DNA of 64,000 nucleotides from Mesobacterium_A hydrothermale (GTDB taxonomy: Bacteria; Pseudomonadota; Alphaproteobacteria; Rhodobacterales; Rhodobacteraceae), in contig NZ_JAYLLH010000009.1 in the NCBI RefSeq assembly GCF_035818635.1, forward strand, positions 93,801-157,800. Reading direction: 5' to 3'. Made by a program: the position numbers and the translations under genes. The notes below the pieces were generated by a model, which was given only the letters and a program-made list of their open reading frames with translations, was not told where the DNA came from and did not search any database. Shown piece by piece: positions 53,637 through 62,210 of this stretch; the stretch's first letter is position 1, and each line of letters opens with the position of its first letter.

Positions 53637-54331
53637 CGATCCGTCGTTTCCAACAGCACCTGGCGGCTGTTTGACGCGAATTCACGGCGCAGGATGACCA
53701 GAACGGTGAACACGGTTGCGGCCATCAACGGCACGGCCCCCAGTAACCACGCCGACGCCGCGATCCCGAAATAGACCGACCGCAGCCCACGGTTATATCC
53801 CCGCGCGGCAAAGACATTGATTTCCCCGGCCTTGGCGGCACGGGCATAGGCCAGATCGCTGACTTCATTCGGCACGGCGGCCATCAGGACAGAGCAATAG
53901 CCGAACAGCCTGTGCGACCAGACGAATTTCAGAAAGGCGTTGGTGGCAAAGATCAGCAGCAGGACCAGTTTCAGTTCCAGCAGGATCGCAGGATCGGAAT
54001 CATGGGTCAGGTCTTCGGTCACGCCGCGCAGCAGGTCGGCGTTCCCGATCAAGGCGAACCCGCCGCCAATCGCGATCATGCTGGCCGAGGCAAAGAACGC
54101 CGTCCCCTGCCGCAGGCTGGCAACGATCTGCGCATCGAATATGCGGGGATCGCGTTGCACGAACGCTGTCATCCAGGTCCGGCGATAATCGGCCATCAAC
54201 ATGGACACCGACGGGCGCGATTTGGGCGGGTGTTCGATGATGCGCGACGACCCCAGCCAGACAATCGCCAAAACGGTCAGCGCAACGATGTCGGGGGTCG
54301 AGAAAAAGCTGAACCGCTCAACCCAGGTCAT
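53633..54331 (-). CDS. DUF599 family membrane protein
   Basis: 232 residues. About four hydrophobic helices (8-27, 72-92, 115-135, 183-212) and the DUF599 pattern TDIxALxxxxxxWxG, MADYRRTWM, RDPRIFDAQIVASL and NAFLKFVWSHRLFGYCSVL are present. No function is known for the family. It follows the CopD-like gene by 3 nt and is likely co-transcribed with it. Confidence 0.88.
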   Translation of the reverse strand: MTWVERFSFFSTPDIVALTVLAIVWLGSSRIIEHPPKSRPSVSMLMADYRRTWMTAFVQRDPRIFDAQIVASLRQGTAFFASASMIAIGGGFALIGNADLLRGVTEDLTHDSDPAILLELKLVLLLIFATNAFLKFVWSHRLFGYCSVLMAAVPNEVSDLAYARAAKAGEINVFAARGYNRGLRSVYFGIAASAWLLGAVPLMAATVFTVLVILRREFASNSRQVLLETTDR

Positions 54332-54334
54332 CGT

Positions 54335-54745
54335 TCAGAACGGCTTTACGACGACAAGCCAGAGAATGAAGATCGCACCGAAGACGCTGATCTCGTTGAA
54401 GATGCGCAGGTAAAGGTCGGATTCGCGAAACATGCCTTGTTTCGCGCGTGCGACAAGGACGCCGGTCCAGACGTAATGCGCGGCCAGCAGCGTGACGGCT
54501 GCGATTTTCACAAGCACCCAGACCGGGAAACCCCAATCCCACGCCAACCAGAGACCGGTGATGACCGCGATCACGGCAAGACCCGCGGAAAACCGGTAAA
54601 GACGATAGGTCAGGTCACCCAGCGGCCCGAATTCACCCTTAAGGGCATAATCACGCTTCCAGTAAATGATCGCGCGGGGAACTGCGAAGATAGAGGTCAT
54701 CCACCCCATCACGCAGAGAATATGTATGATCTTGACCCAATCCAT
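54335..54745 (-). CDS. CopD/HemJ-like four-helix membrane protein
   Basis: 136 residues from ATG 54745 (MDWVKIIHILCVMGWM). Four membrane helices, with WVKIIHILCVMGWMTS and the PRAIIYWKRD loop, recall the CopD and HemJ (protoporphyrinogen oxidase) families. His8 matches a conserved heme-ligand His there. I cannot separate the two from the sequence alone. The gene is divergent from glcD across about 119 bp. Confidence 0.75.
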   Translation of the reverse strand: MDWVKIIHILCVMGWMTSIFAVPRAIIYWKRDYALKGEFGPLGDLTYRLYRFSAGLAVIAVITGLWLAWDWGFPVWVLVKIAAVTLLAAHYVWTGVLVARAKQGMFRESDLYLRIFNEISVFGAIFILWLVVVKPF

Positions 54746-54827
54746 GGCGGCAACTGATCCTTTTGCGCGAAAACATGCAAGACTGAGCAGACGTCGCACG
54801 CGAAAAACTCTGGTCAAACAGCGAATT

Positions 54828-54848
54828 TTGGTTATATAATTTTACCAA
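54828..54848. promoter_or_regulatory. Inverted repeat over the -10 region of glcD
   Basis: TTGGT-N11-ACCAA, centred on a TATAAT (54835-54840) that is the likely -10 of the glc operon. GntR/FadR-type regulators such as GlcC bind TGGT/ACCA dyads, so this may be a glycolate-responsive operator; no such regulator gene is in the window. Confidence 0.45.
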
Positions 54849-54864
54849 TTCAGGAGGAATACCC

Positions 54865-56313
54865 ATGCAGATGCCGGAGCCCGACCCTTCAATCCTGTCC
54901 CGCAAGGCCCAGATCGTGGCGCGCCTGCGCACCGTTCTGCCCGCCGACGCGGTGATCGAGGACGAGATGGAAACGCGCGCCTATGAATGCGACGCGCTGA
55001 CTGCGTATCGCTGCCCGCCACTGGCCGCGGTGTTGCCTGCGAGTACACAGGAAGTCTCCGACGTGCTGCGCATCTGCCACGAGGAAGGCGTGCCCGTGGT
55101 GCCGCGCGGATCCGGCACATCGCTGGCCGGCGGTGCGCTTCCGACAGCGGATTCGGTCATCCTTGGCGTGGCGCGAATGAACGACGTGATCGAGACCGAT
55201 TACGAAAACCGGTTCATCCGGGTTCAGACCGGGCGCACCAACCTGTCGGTCACCGGTGCGGTCGAGGAAGAAGATTTCTTTTACGCGCCTGACCCGTCGT
55301 CACAGCTGGCCTGCGCGATTGCCGGCAATATCGCGATGAATTCCGGCGGGGCGCATTGCCTGAAATACGGTGTGACGACCAACAACCTGATGGGTGTCAC
55401 CCTTGTGCAGATGGACGGCACCATCGTCGAACTGGGCGGCGCGCATCTGGATTCGGGCGGCTATGACCTGCTGGGCGTGATCTGCGGATCCGAAGGCCAG
55501 TTGGGCGTGGTCACCGAGGCCACGCTGCGCATCCTGCGCAAGCCCGAAGGCGCGCGGCCTGTGCTGATGGGGTTTGATGAAAACGAAGTGGCAGGCGCCT
55601 GCGTGTCCGACATCATCAAGGCGGGAATCCTGCCAGTGGCCATCGAGTTCATGGACCGACCCTGCATCGAAGCAACCGAGGCGTTTGCCAAGGCCGGCTA
55701 CCCGATGTGCGAGGCGTTGCTGATTGTCGAAGTCGAGGGCAGCGTGACCGAGATCGCAGCGCAGCTGGAACGTATTCTGGAGATTGCCCGCCGCCACAAC
55801 CCGGTGGAACTGCGCGAGGCAAAGGATGCCGATGAGGCCGGGCGCATCTGGCTCGGCCGGAAATCCGCCTTTGGCGCGATGGGGCAGATCAACGATTACA
55901 TGTGCCTGGACGGCACGATCCCGGTGAACGAATTGCCCTATGTTCTGCGCCGGATCGGCGAGATGTCGAAGCAATACGGGCTGGGCGTGGCCAATGTGTT
56001 CCACGCGGGGGATGGCAATATGCATCCGCTGATCCTGTTTGATGCCAACAAGCCGGGCGATCTGGAACTGTGCGAGGCGTTCGGCGCCGATATCCTGCGG
56101 CTGTGCGTCGAAGTGGGGGGATGCCTGACCGGCGAACACGGCGTCGGGATCGAGAAGCGCGACCTGATGACGGATCAATACGCGGCCGAGGACCTGGAAA
56201 TCCAGATGGCGGTGAAGGATGTGTTCGACCCCAGCTGGCTGTTGAACCCGGCCAAGGTGTTCCCGCTTGGATCGTCGGAATCGAGGCGCAACGTCCGGAT
56301 GGCGGCGGAATAG
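54865..56313 (+). CDS. glcD: Glycolate oxidase subunit GlcD (FAD-binding)
   Basis: 482 residues with AGGAGGA upstream of ATG 54865. The FAD-binding type 4 domain has VVPRGSGTSLAGGALP (about 78-93), CAIAGNIAMNSGGAH and CGSEGQLGVVTEATL, and the C-terminal cap domain has NVFHAGDGNMHP and GEHGVGIEKR. With GlcE and GlcF it oxidises glycolate to glyoxylate and gives electrons to the quinone pool. D-lactate dehydrogenase homologues look similar, but glcEF downstream support glycolate. Confidence 0.94.
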   Translation: MQMPEPDPSILSRKAQIVARLRTVLPADAVIEDEMETRAYECDALTAYRCPPLAAVLPASTQEVSDVLRICHEEGVPVVPRGSGTSLAGGALPTADSVILGVARMNDVIETDYENRFIRVQTGRTNLSVTGAVEEEDFFYAPDPSSQLACAIAGNIAMNSGGAHCLKYGVTTNNLMGVTLVQMDGTIVELGGAHLDSGGYDLLGVICGSEGQLGVVTEATLRILRKPEGARPVLMGFDENEVAGACVSDIIKAGILPVAIEFMDRPCIEATEAFAKAGYPMCEALLIVEVEGSVTEIAAQLERILEIARRHNPVELREAKDADEAGRIWLGRKSAFGAMGQINDYMCLDGTIPVNELPYVLRRIGEMSKQYGLGVANVFHAGDGNMHPLILFDANKPGDLELCEAFGADILRLCVEVGGCLTGEHGVGIEKRDLMTDQYAAEDLEIQMAVKDVFDPSWLLNPAKVFPLGSSESRRNVRMAAE

Positions 56314-56348
56314 GGGGGCGCTGCCCCCCATCGCGGCGAACCGCGATT

Positions 56349-56379
56349 CCCCCCGGAGTATTTATTGGAAAGATGAAAG
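56349..56379 (+). repeat. Dispersed intergenic motif, copy B
   Basis: CCCCCCGGAGTATTTATTGG followed by AAAGATGAAAG, in the 67-bp gap between glcD and glcE, ending 1 nt before the glcE ATG. Here the GGAAAG part may serve as a ribosome binding site. Confidence 0.65.
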
Positions 56380-56380
56380 C

Positions 56381-57532
56381 ATGAGACCTGAGTCGGAGGC
56401 CGATCTGGCCGAGTTGATCAAGGCCGCCAACGGGCCCTTGCGGGTCCGGGGCGGTGGGACACGACCGATCGGTGCGGAGCTTGACGGCAGCGTTCTGGAA
56501 ACCGGGGGGCTTTCGGGGGTTACGCTGTACGAACCGGGCGCGCTGACCGTCGTGGTGCAGGCCGGCACGCCGGTGGCGGAACTGGAACAGGTTCTGGCCG
56601 CGGAAGGGCAGCGCCTGCCGTTCGAGCCGATGGATCACCGCGCGCTTCTGGGGACAAGCGGGACACCGACCGTCGGAGGCATGGTGGCGGGCAACGTATC
56701 CGGCCCGCGACGGATCCAGACTGGGGCCTGCCGGGACGTGATGCTGGGCGTACGGTTCGTGGACGGAAACGGTACGATTCTGAAAAACGGCGGCCGGGTG
56801 ATGAAGAACGTCACCGGTTATGACCTGGTCAAGCTGATGGCCGGCAGCTGGGGCACGCTGGGCGTGCTGACCGAGGTGGCGTTCAAGGTTCTGGCCGAAC
56901 CCGAGACCGAGGCGACGCTGGTCTTCCGTGGCAAGGAACCGGCGGCGGGCGTCGCGGCGCTGTGCGCGGCGCTGGGCACGCCGTTCGACATCACCGGCGC
57001 GTCGCATCTTGAGGCCGGGCTGGACGGCGACAGTGCGCGTACGCAGGTGCGGATCGAGGGGATGGAGGCATCTGTCAGCTATCGCGTGAAGGCGCTGCAG
57101 GGCGGGGTGCTGGCCGGGTTCGACGCGGTCACCGGTGAAGACAGCGCCAGGCTATGGCAAGAGGTGCGAGATGTTACGCCCTTTGCAGGGCACGAGGGCG
57201 CGGTCTGGAAAGTTTCGGTCAAGCCGGGCGACGCGCCTGCGCTGACCGCCGCGTTGCGCGCTCAGGGGCTGGGATTCAAGGCGATGTATGACTGGGGTGG
57301 CGGGCTGATCTGGCTGTTGATACCCGAGGCAGGCGACGCCGGGGCCGCGCGCATCCGGCAAGAGGTGGCGCGCCTTGGCGGCCATGCGACCCTAATCCGG
57401 GGGTCTGCGGACCTGCGTGCCCGCGTGCCCGTGTTCCAACCGCAACCGGCGCCGATCGCGGCGATCGAGGCGGGGCTGCGCCAGAGGTTTGATCCAAAGG
57501 GGGTTCTGAACCCGGGGCTGATGGCCGGATGA
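56381..57532 (+). CDS. glcE: Glycolate oxidase subunit GlcE
   Basis: 383 residues from ATG 56381 (MRPESEADLAELIKAANGPL). It has a shortened FAD-binding type 4 domain with RVRGGGTRP (about 21-29), GTSGTPTVGGMVAGNVSGPRR and KNVTGYDLVKLMAGSWGTLGV, and no GlcD-type His-rich cap. GlcE is the second, smaller flavin-domain subunit of glycolate oxidase. The frame upstream to 56267 overlaps glcD and is not supported. Its stop overlaps the next ATG. Confidence 0.93.
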   Translation: MRPESEADLAELIKAANGPLRVRGGGTRPIGAELDGSVLETGGLSGVTLYEPGALTVVVQAGTPVAELEQVLAAEGQRLPFEPMDHRALLGTSGTPTVGGMVAGNVSGPRRIQTGACRDVMLGVRFVDGNGTILKNGGRVMKNVTGYDLVKLMAGSWGTLGVLTEVAFKVLAEPETEATLVFRGKEPAAGVAALCAALGTPFDITGASHLEAGLDGDSARTQVRIEGMEASVSYRVKALQGGVLAGFDAVTGEDSARLWQEVRDVTPFAGHEGAVWKVSVKPGDAPALTAALRAQGLGFKAMYDWGGGLIWLLIPEAGDAGAARIRQEVARLGGHATLIRGSADLRARVPVFQPQPAPIAAIEAGLRQRFDPKGVLNPGLMAG

Positions 57533-57894
57533 CGGCAGAGCTGCTCATAGGGTATGCATCGACCTTTGTCGGCGGGCCCGCGCTTTATTCCGTCTTGATG
57601 CGGCTGAAAGGGGGGCTTTGGGCGGTGCTGATCCTTGCGGGTTTGGTGATCGCGACGGCGGGGATCGCGCTTTCCCAAATGCGCCACAGCCTGACGGGTT
57701 CAGCGACGCCGGGCCCGTTGGTGGCGCTGTTCTTCATCTGGTTGTCCTGGGTTCTGGCGGTGTCAATGGTGGCACTGTCATTCCGATCCCGGTTCACCAC
57801 ACATCGCGGAAAGCGCCGACTGTTTCTGGCCGGGCTTCTTGCAACGACACTTCCGTGGTTCGGTTTGGCCACGGCCCGAATGATGGCGACCTGA
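57529..57894 (+). CDS. Small membrane protein inside the glc operon
   Basis: 121 residues with four hydrophobic segments (about 5-24, 29-49, 62-81, 97-114). The ATG overlaps the glcE stop and the stop is 1 nt before glcF, so it must be made with the glycolate oxidase subunits. No family was recognised. It may anchor the oxidase to the membrane or help transport glycolate, but no homologue in the standard glcDEF operon is known to me. Confidence 0.75.
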   Translation: MTAELLIGYASTFVGGPALYSVLMRLKGGLWAVLILAGLVIATAGIALSQMRHSLTGSATPGPLVALFFIWLSWVLAVSMVALSFRSRFTTHRGKRRLFLAGLLATTLPWFGLATARMMAT

Positions 57895-57895
57895 C

Positions 57896-59185
57896 ATGCA
57901 GACGAATTTTACCGAACAGCAACTGAAAGAGCCGGGGATCCAGCGTGCGAACGAGATCTTGCGCACCTGCGTGCATTGCGGGTTCTGTACCGCGACATGC
58001 CCCACCTACCAGGTGCTGGGGGATGAACTGGACAGCCCGCGCGGGCGCATCTACCTGATCAAGGACATGCTGGAAAACCAGCGCACGCCTGATGAAAAGA
58101 CGGTCAAGCACATCGACCGCTGCCTGAGCTGCTTGGCCTGCATGACGACCTGTCCGTCGGGGGTGCACTACATGCACCTGATCGACCATGCGCGGGAATA
58201 CGTGGAAAACAATTACAAGCGCCCCTTGTCAGACCGGCTGTTGCGCTGGGTGCTGGCGCAGATCATCCCCTATCCGACGCGGTTCCGACTGGCGTTGCTG
58301 GGGGCCAAGATCGGCCGGCCGTTTGCCTTTCTGATGCCGGATGCGCGTCTGCGTGCGATGCTGGAAATGGCGCCCAAGACCATTCCGCCGGTCAGCCGCA
58401 ACGACGATCCGCAAAGTTTTGCCCCGGTTGAGCCGAAGAAGAAGCGCGTGGCATTGATGACCGGTTGCGCGCAAAAGGCGCTGAACACGGATATCAACGA
58501 CGCCACCATCCGTCTGCTGACCCGGCTGGGCTGCGAGGTGGTGGTGGCCAAGGGGGCAGGCTGCTGCGGGGCGCTGACCCATCACATGGGCAAGTCGGAC
58601 CAGGCGCATGCCAGCGCCGCCGCCAATATCCGCGCTTGGGTGGCCGAGATGGACGGTGACGGTCTGGATGCGATCGTCATCAATACCAGCGGCTGCGGCA
58701 CGACGGTCAAGGACTATGGCCACATGTTCCGCAACGATCCGCTGGCGGCGGACGCGGCGCGGGTGTCGGGGCTGGCGATGGATATTTCGGAACTGCTGGT
58801 CAAGCTGGACGTGCCCAAGGGCGAAGACAAGGGTATCACCGTGGCGTATCATGCGGCCTGTTCGTTGCAGCATGGGCAAAAGATCAAGACACATCCGAAG
58901 GATCTGTTGAAAAAGGCCGGGTTCAAGGTGGTCGAACCTGCCGACAGCCACCTGTGCTGCGGTTCCGCCGGGACCTACAACCTGTTGCAGCCCGAGATTT
59001 CCAAGCAGTTGAAGGCACGCAAGATCAAGACGCTGGAGGCAAAGACCCCCGATATCATCGCCGCTGGGAACATCGGGTGCATGATGCAGATCGGGTCCGG
59101 TACCGGCGTGCCGGTGGTGCATACGGTCGAACTGCTGGATTGGGCGACGGGGGGACCGAAGCCCCGGGCGTTGACTGACGGTTAA
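57896..59185 (+). CDS. glcF: Glycolate oxidase iron-sulfur subunit GlcF
   Basis: 429 residues. Two 4Fe-4S ferredoxin motifs: Cys25, 28, 31, 35 (CVHCGFCTATCP) and Cys76, 79, 82, 86 (CLSCLACMTTCP). Two CCG domains follow, with GCCGALTHHMG and CCGSAGTYNLLQP. It passes electrons from GlcD/E flavin to quinone. Third structural gene of the operon. Confidence 0.95.
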   Translation: MQTNFTEQQLKEPGIQRANEILRTCVHCGFCTATCPTYQVLGDELDSPRGRIYLIKDMLENQRTPDEKTVKHIDRCLSCLACMTTCPSGVHYMHLIDHAREYVENNYKRPLSDRLLRWVLAQIIPYPTRFRLALLGAKIGRPFAFLMPDARLRAMLEMAPKTIPPVSRNDDPQSFAPVEPKKKRVALMTGCAQKALNTDINDATIRLLTRLGCEVVVAKGAGCCGALTHHMGKSDQAHASAAANIRAWVAEMDGDGLDAIVINTSGCGTTVKDYGHMFRNDPLAADAARVSGLAMDISELLVKLDVPKGEDKGITVAYHAACSLQHGQKIKTHPKDLLKKAGFKVVEPADSHLCCGSAGTYNLLQPEISKQLKARKIKTLEAKTPDIIAAGNIGCMMQIGSGTGVPVVHTVELLDWATGGPKPRALTDG

Positions 59186-59278
59186 GGATTTGGGCGCGCG
59201 ACGACCCTTGTTGCGCCTAAATTTTGCCCAAACACAAAGCTAAGCCGGTCCCCGGACGTCAAATTCGGGGAGCAGGTA

Positions 59279-60076
59279 ATGAAAGCAGCATGGATCGTGG
59301 CGCTGATGGCCCTTTGGTCGTCGATGGTCTCTGCACAGGGGTTTGGGCTGTTCTCGATGGAATCGATCGAGGAAGGCCGGTCATGGGAGGCTGTCGGCCG
59401 TCTGGAAATCGCGGGCGAGGCGTTTTGCACCGGTGCGCTGATTGCCCCCAAGCTGGTGCTGACCGCCGCGCATTGCCTGTATGATCCCAAAACCAAGGAG
59501 CGGGTGCCGATCAAGGATATCCAGTTCCTGGCCGGCTGGCGCAACGGGCGGGCTGCGGCTTATCGCTATGTCCGCAACGCGGTGCACTTGCCCGCCTATG
59601 AATACTCCGCCAAGCCGGGGCCGGATCGTGTGCGCAACGACATTGCGTTGCTCGAACTGCAACACCCGATCCGCAACACCACCATCGTTCCGTTTGAAAC
59701 CGACACCCAGCCGGACAACGGCGCGGATATTGGCGTGGTGTCCTATACGCACGACCGGTCAGAGGCGCCGTCATTGCAAGAAACCTGCAATATCCTCGCG
59801 CGCGAACAGGGCGTTCTGGTGATGTCCTGCGAGGTCGACTTTGGCAGTTCCGGGTCGCCGGTGTTCAGCTTTGCCAGTGGCGCGCCGCGGATCGTGTCCA
59901 TTGTGTCGGGTAAGGCCAAGGTCGAGGGTCAGCAGGTGTCCCTGGGCACCCAGTTGCTGGACCCGCTGACCCAATTGCGCGCAATGATCGCCGAAGCGAG
60001 CCCGTTCCGGAACATCGCGGATACATCGAGTCAGTCGGCCCGGGACGGGACCGGCGCGAAGTTTATCAAGCCATGA
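59279..60076 (+). CDS. Secreted trypsin-like serine protease (first of tandem pair)
   Basis: 265 residues. The signal peptide is MKAAWIVALMALWSSMVSAQ, so the protein is periplasmic or secreted. The catalytic triad is readable: His65 in LTAAHC, Asp121 in DIALLELQ and Ser191 in FGSSGSPVF. The oxyanion/primary-specificity region suggests a chymotrypsin fold (S1 family) of short type without PDZ domain, so it differs from DegP. A second, related gene overlaps its stop. Substrate unknown. Confidence 0.9.
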   Translation: MKAAWIVALMALWSSMVSAQGFGLFSMESIEEGRSWEAVGRLEIAGEAFCTGALIAPKLVLTAAHCLYDPKTKERVPIKDIQFLAGWRNGRAAAYRYVRNAVHLPAYEYSAKPGPDRVRNDIALLELQHPIRNTTIVPFETDTQPDNGADIGVVSYTHDRSEAPSLQETCNILAREQGVLVMSCEVDFGSSGSPVFSFASGAPRIVSIVSGKAKVEGQQVSLGTQLLDPLTQLRAMIAEASPFRNIADTSSQSARDGTGAKFIKP

Positions 60077-60900
60077 TCACGCGGCTGATCGTATTTCTTG
60101 CGCTGGCGCTGCCGATTGCAGCGCCATCCGCCGTTCTGGCCAACGACCCGCTGAACGCGCTGGACTGGCGCGGAGACATTCTTGGCTGGGAAGCGGTGGG
60201 TCGGCTGGATCTACCGGGCGGGCATTGCACAGGCGTGTTGATTTCCAGTGACCTGGTGCTGACAGCGGCGCATTGCTTGTTCGACAAGAACGCCCGGCAG
60301 ATCGCGCCGGAACAGATCGTGTTCCGCGCGGGCTATGCAAAGGGAAAGTCCATCGTTGATCGCCGCGGAGAAAAAATTGTCGTCGCCCGTGGCTATACCC
60401 CGTCACGGACAGGGCAGATCATGGTGAAGGACGTGGTTACTGACGTGGCTCTGGTCCGGCTGTCGAGTCCGATTTCGTCGTCCGAGGCCGACCCGTTCCG
60501 GATTCACGAAGACCCCCAGCAGGGCGAAGTGGTCAGCGTGTTGTCCTATGGCCTTGGCCGGATGGAGGTCCTGTCGCAGCAACGGTCCTGCAAGGTTACA
60601 GCGCGCTATCAAGAAGGCATCATGTCGTTTGACTGCGACGTGACCTATGGGTCTTCTGGGGCGCCGGTCTTTGTCCGGTACGGTTCGCGCTTCCGTATCT
60701 TGTCGCTGGTGTCCGCCGGTTCGGATTTCGGCACCGACAACGTGGTGTCGTTCGGCATGGTTCTGCCCGATGTGGTGGCCCAGCTGAAACAGGACCTGCG
60801 CTATGGCGGCGGGCAGGCACCGACGGTCAGCGCCGGGGCCAAACGGATCACCGCGGGCCAGCGCAACGGCAGTTCAGGCGCACGGTTCGTGCGCCCCTGA
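60073..60900 (+). CDS. Secreted trypsin-like serine protease (second of tandem pair)
   Basis: 275 residues. Signal peptide about 1-22 (LIVFLALALPIAAPSA). The triad is His67 (LTAAHC), Asp124 (DVALVRL) and Ser195 (YGSSGAPVF). Similar length, motif spacing and the same WEAVGRL segment show that the two proteins are paralogues from a tandem duplication, though they have diverged widely. Both end in a similar short tail (GTGAKFIKP and GSSGARFVRP). Their coupling by ATGA suggests that they act together, perhaps one activating the other. Confidence 0.9.
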   Translation: MITRLIVFLALALPIAAPSAVLANDPLNALDWRGDILGWEAVGRLDLPGGHCTGVLISSDLVLTAAHCLFDKNARQIAPEQIVFRAGYAKGKSIVDRRGEKIVVARGYTPSRTGQIMVKDVVTDVALVRLSSPISSSEADPFRIHEDPQQGEVVSVLSYGLGRMEVLSQQRSCKVTARYQEGIMSFDCDVTYGSSGAPVFVRYGSRFRILSLVSAGSDFGTDNVVSFGMVLPDVVAQLKQDLRYGGGQAPTVSAGAKRITAGQRNGSSGARFVRP

Positions 60901-60906
60901 CGGCCC

Positions 60907-60935
60907 CTTGAAATCCCCTGAAAACATCCCCAGCT
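60907..60935 (+). promoter_or_regulatory. Sigma-32 (RpoH)-type heat-shock promoter
   Basis: CTTGAAA (60907-60913), a 14-bp spacer and CCCCAGCT (60928-60935), close to the RpoH consensus CTTGAAA-N11-16-CCCCATnT. It points at the small heat-shock gene about 100 nt downstream. Confidence 0.75.
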
Positions 60936-60977
60936 AACCGGTATCCGGGCGCCATCATGGGCTTGGATAACTCTCTT

Positions 60978-61036
60978 GCGCCTGTCCCGAAGGGAAGGCG
61001 CCTTTCATATCGGTATCGCTCATAGGAGGATGACCC
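60978..61036 (+). promoter_or_regulatory. Possible ROSE-like RNA thermometer in the hsp20 leader
   Basis: A strong hairpin (60978-61001, GCGCCT/AGGCGC with inner TCCC/GGGA) is followed by TCGCT (61016-61020) a few bases before AGGAGG (61024-61029). The UYGCU motif facing the Shine-Dalgarno is the key feature of ROSE thermometers, which open on heating. The position before a small heat-shock protein gene in an alphaproteobacterium agrees. No structure was computed. Confidence 0.5.
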
Positions 61037-61504
61037 ATGCAACGCTTTGACTTTGCCCCGCTGTATCGTGCCACAGTTGGTTTCGATCAGATCGCCGACA
61101 TGATGGACCGCGTGCTGTCCGCAGATCACGGCAACCAATCCTATCCGCCCTACAACATCGAAAAGACCGATGACGACAGCTATCGTATCTCGATTGCGGT
61201 CGCCGGATTCTCGGGCTCTGACCTTGCTGTCGAGGTCAAGGAAAACGCGCTGGTCGTGTCTGCACGAAAGGCCGACGAAGACGAAAGCCGGACGTTCCTG
61301 CATCGTGGGATTGCCACACGTGCATTTGAGCGCCGGTTCCACCTTGCCGACCATGTCCGTGTCGAAGGCGCAAGCCATGTCGACGGGATGCTGCATATCG
61401 ACCTGAAGCGAGAAATCCCCGAAGCGCTGAAGCCCCGCCGGATCGAGATTGCGTCCTCCAGCGCCGCCCAGGGCGCGCTGGTTGACGGCACCAAGGTCAA
61501 CTAA
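61037..61504 (+). CDS. Small heat-shock protein (Hsp20/alpha-crystallin)
   Basis: 155 residues with AGGAGG 7 nt upstream of ATG 61037. The alpha-crystallin domain spans about 35-130 (YPPYNIEKTDDDSYRISIAVAGF, LVVSARK, RAFERRFHLADHV, DGMLHIDLKREIPE). It binds unfolding proteins without ATP. This subfamily with the LYRATVGFDQIADMMD N-terminus is the class A IbpA-like type of alphaproteobacteria. Likely induced by heat through both the RpoH promoter and the leader. Confidence 0.94.
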   Translation: MQRFDFAPLYRATVGFDQIADMMDRVLSADHGNQSYPPYNIEKTDDDSYRISIAVAGFSGSDLAVEVKENALVVSARKADEDESRTFLHRGIATRAFERRFHLADHVRVEGASHVDGMLHIDLKREIPEALKPRRIEIASSSAAQGALVDGTKVN

Positions 61505-61534
61505 CCCTTGCTGCCCTGAACGGCCCCTTCGGAG

Positions 61535-61566
61535 ACCCCGGCGTGTCCTGTCCGCGCCGGGGTTTT
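61535..61566 (+). terminator. Rho-independent terminator of hsp20
   Basis: ACCCCGGCG and CGCCGGGGT pair in a 9-bp stem with an 11-nt loop, followed by TTTT. It lies between the hsp20 stop and the convergent cupin gene. Confidence 0.85.
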
Positions 61567-61570
61567 CTGT

Positions 61571-62056
61571 TCACACCTTGCGCCCGGCGTCGGGGGTGGC
61601 AATCGCGTCGTGATCGACCAGGTTCCAGTCCATCCCGACGTTGCGATAGATTCGTTTGGCACGGTTCGGATAGTCGCCCACGTCATGTGGCAACCGTTGG
61701 CCGACGACGATACAGCGAAGCACCTTGTCTCCGGTGTTCTTGATCGTGTGTGCCAGCCCACCTTTTCGGTAGCCAATGAAATCGCCGGGCTTGATCGCAT
61801 GCGCCTTTTCCCCGATCACCGCCGTGGCATGACCCGACAGCACATAGATGCATTCATCCTCGTGGTGGTGCTTGTGGTATTCGGTGGTTTCGCGGCCTGG
61901 TTCCACCTCGATGATATGAAACCCCAGCCCGGTCAGCCCGGTCATGTCGCCCAGTGACTTGTTGATCCGGGTGGCGTTGGGGTTCAGGAAGTGGGTCTTT
62001 TCCAGACCGGGCATTTCGGCAATTTCTTCTGCCGTCAAAAGGTAACGGTCAGACAT
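61571..62056 (-). CDS. Cupin domain protein
   Basis: 161 residues. The metal site of the cupin fold is seen as EYHKHHHEDECIYVLSG (about 59-75) with a second motif GDFIGYRKGGLAHTIKN carrying His103. Such single-domain cupins bind Fe, Mn or Zn and can be dioxygenases, isomerases or sugar-binding proteins; nothing here points to a substrate. The gene is convergent with hsp20 and divergent from msrP. Confidence 0.85.
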   Translation of the reverse strand: MSDRYLLTAEEIAEMPGLEKTHFLNPNATRINKSLGDMTGLTGLGFHIIEVEPGRETTEYHKHHHEDECIYVLSGHATAVIGEKAHAIKPGDFIGYRKGGLAHTIKNTGDKVLRCIVVGQRLPHDVGDYPNRAKRIYRNVGMDWNLVDHDAIATPDAGRKV

Positions 62057-62210
62057 GGCGTGCTCCTGTCGCTGCGAACAGAGTCAGCCTAGTCGCTGAC
62101 GCGATCGGGCGGCAAATATTTCAATGCCGCCACTTCAACGTGAGTCTTTGTGGTTTGGCGAAACGCGTGCCGACGCCTAACTTTCCCGGCAGGGGCAAAC
62201 GGAGGAACCG

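Noticed and set aside
62108..62131. GGCGGCA-N10-TGCCGCC inverted repeat before msrP
   Set aside because: A 7-bp stem in a GC-rich divergent gap with no promoter alignment or T-run; could be chance.
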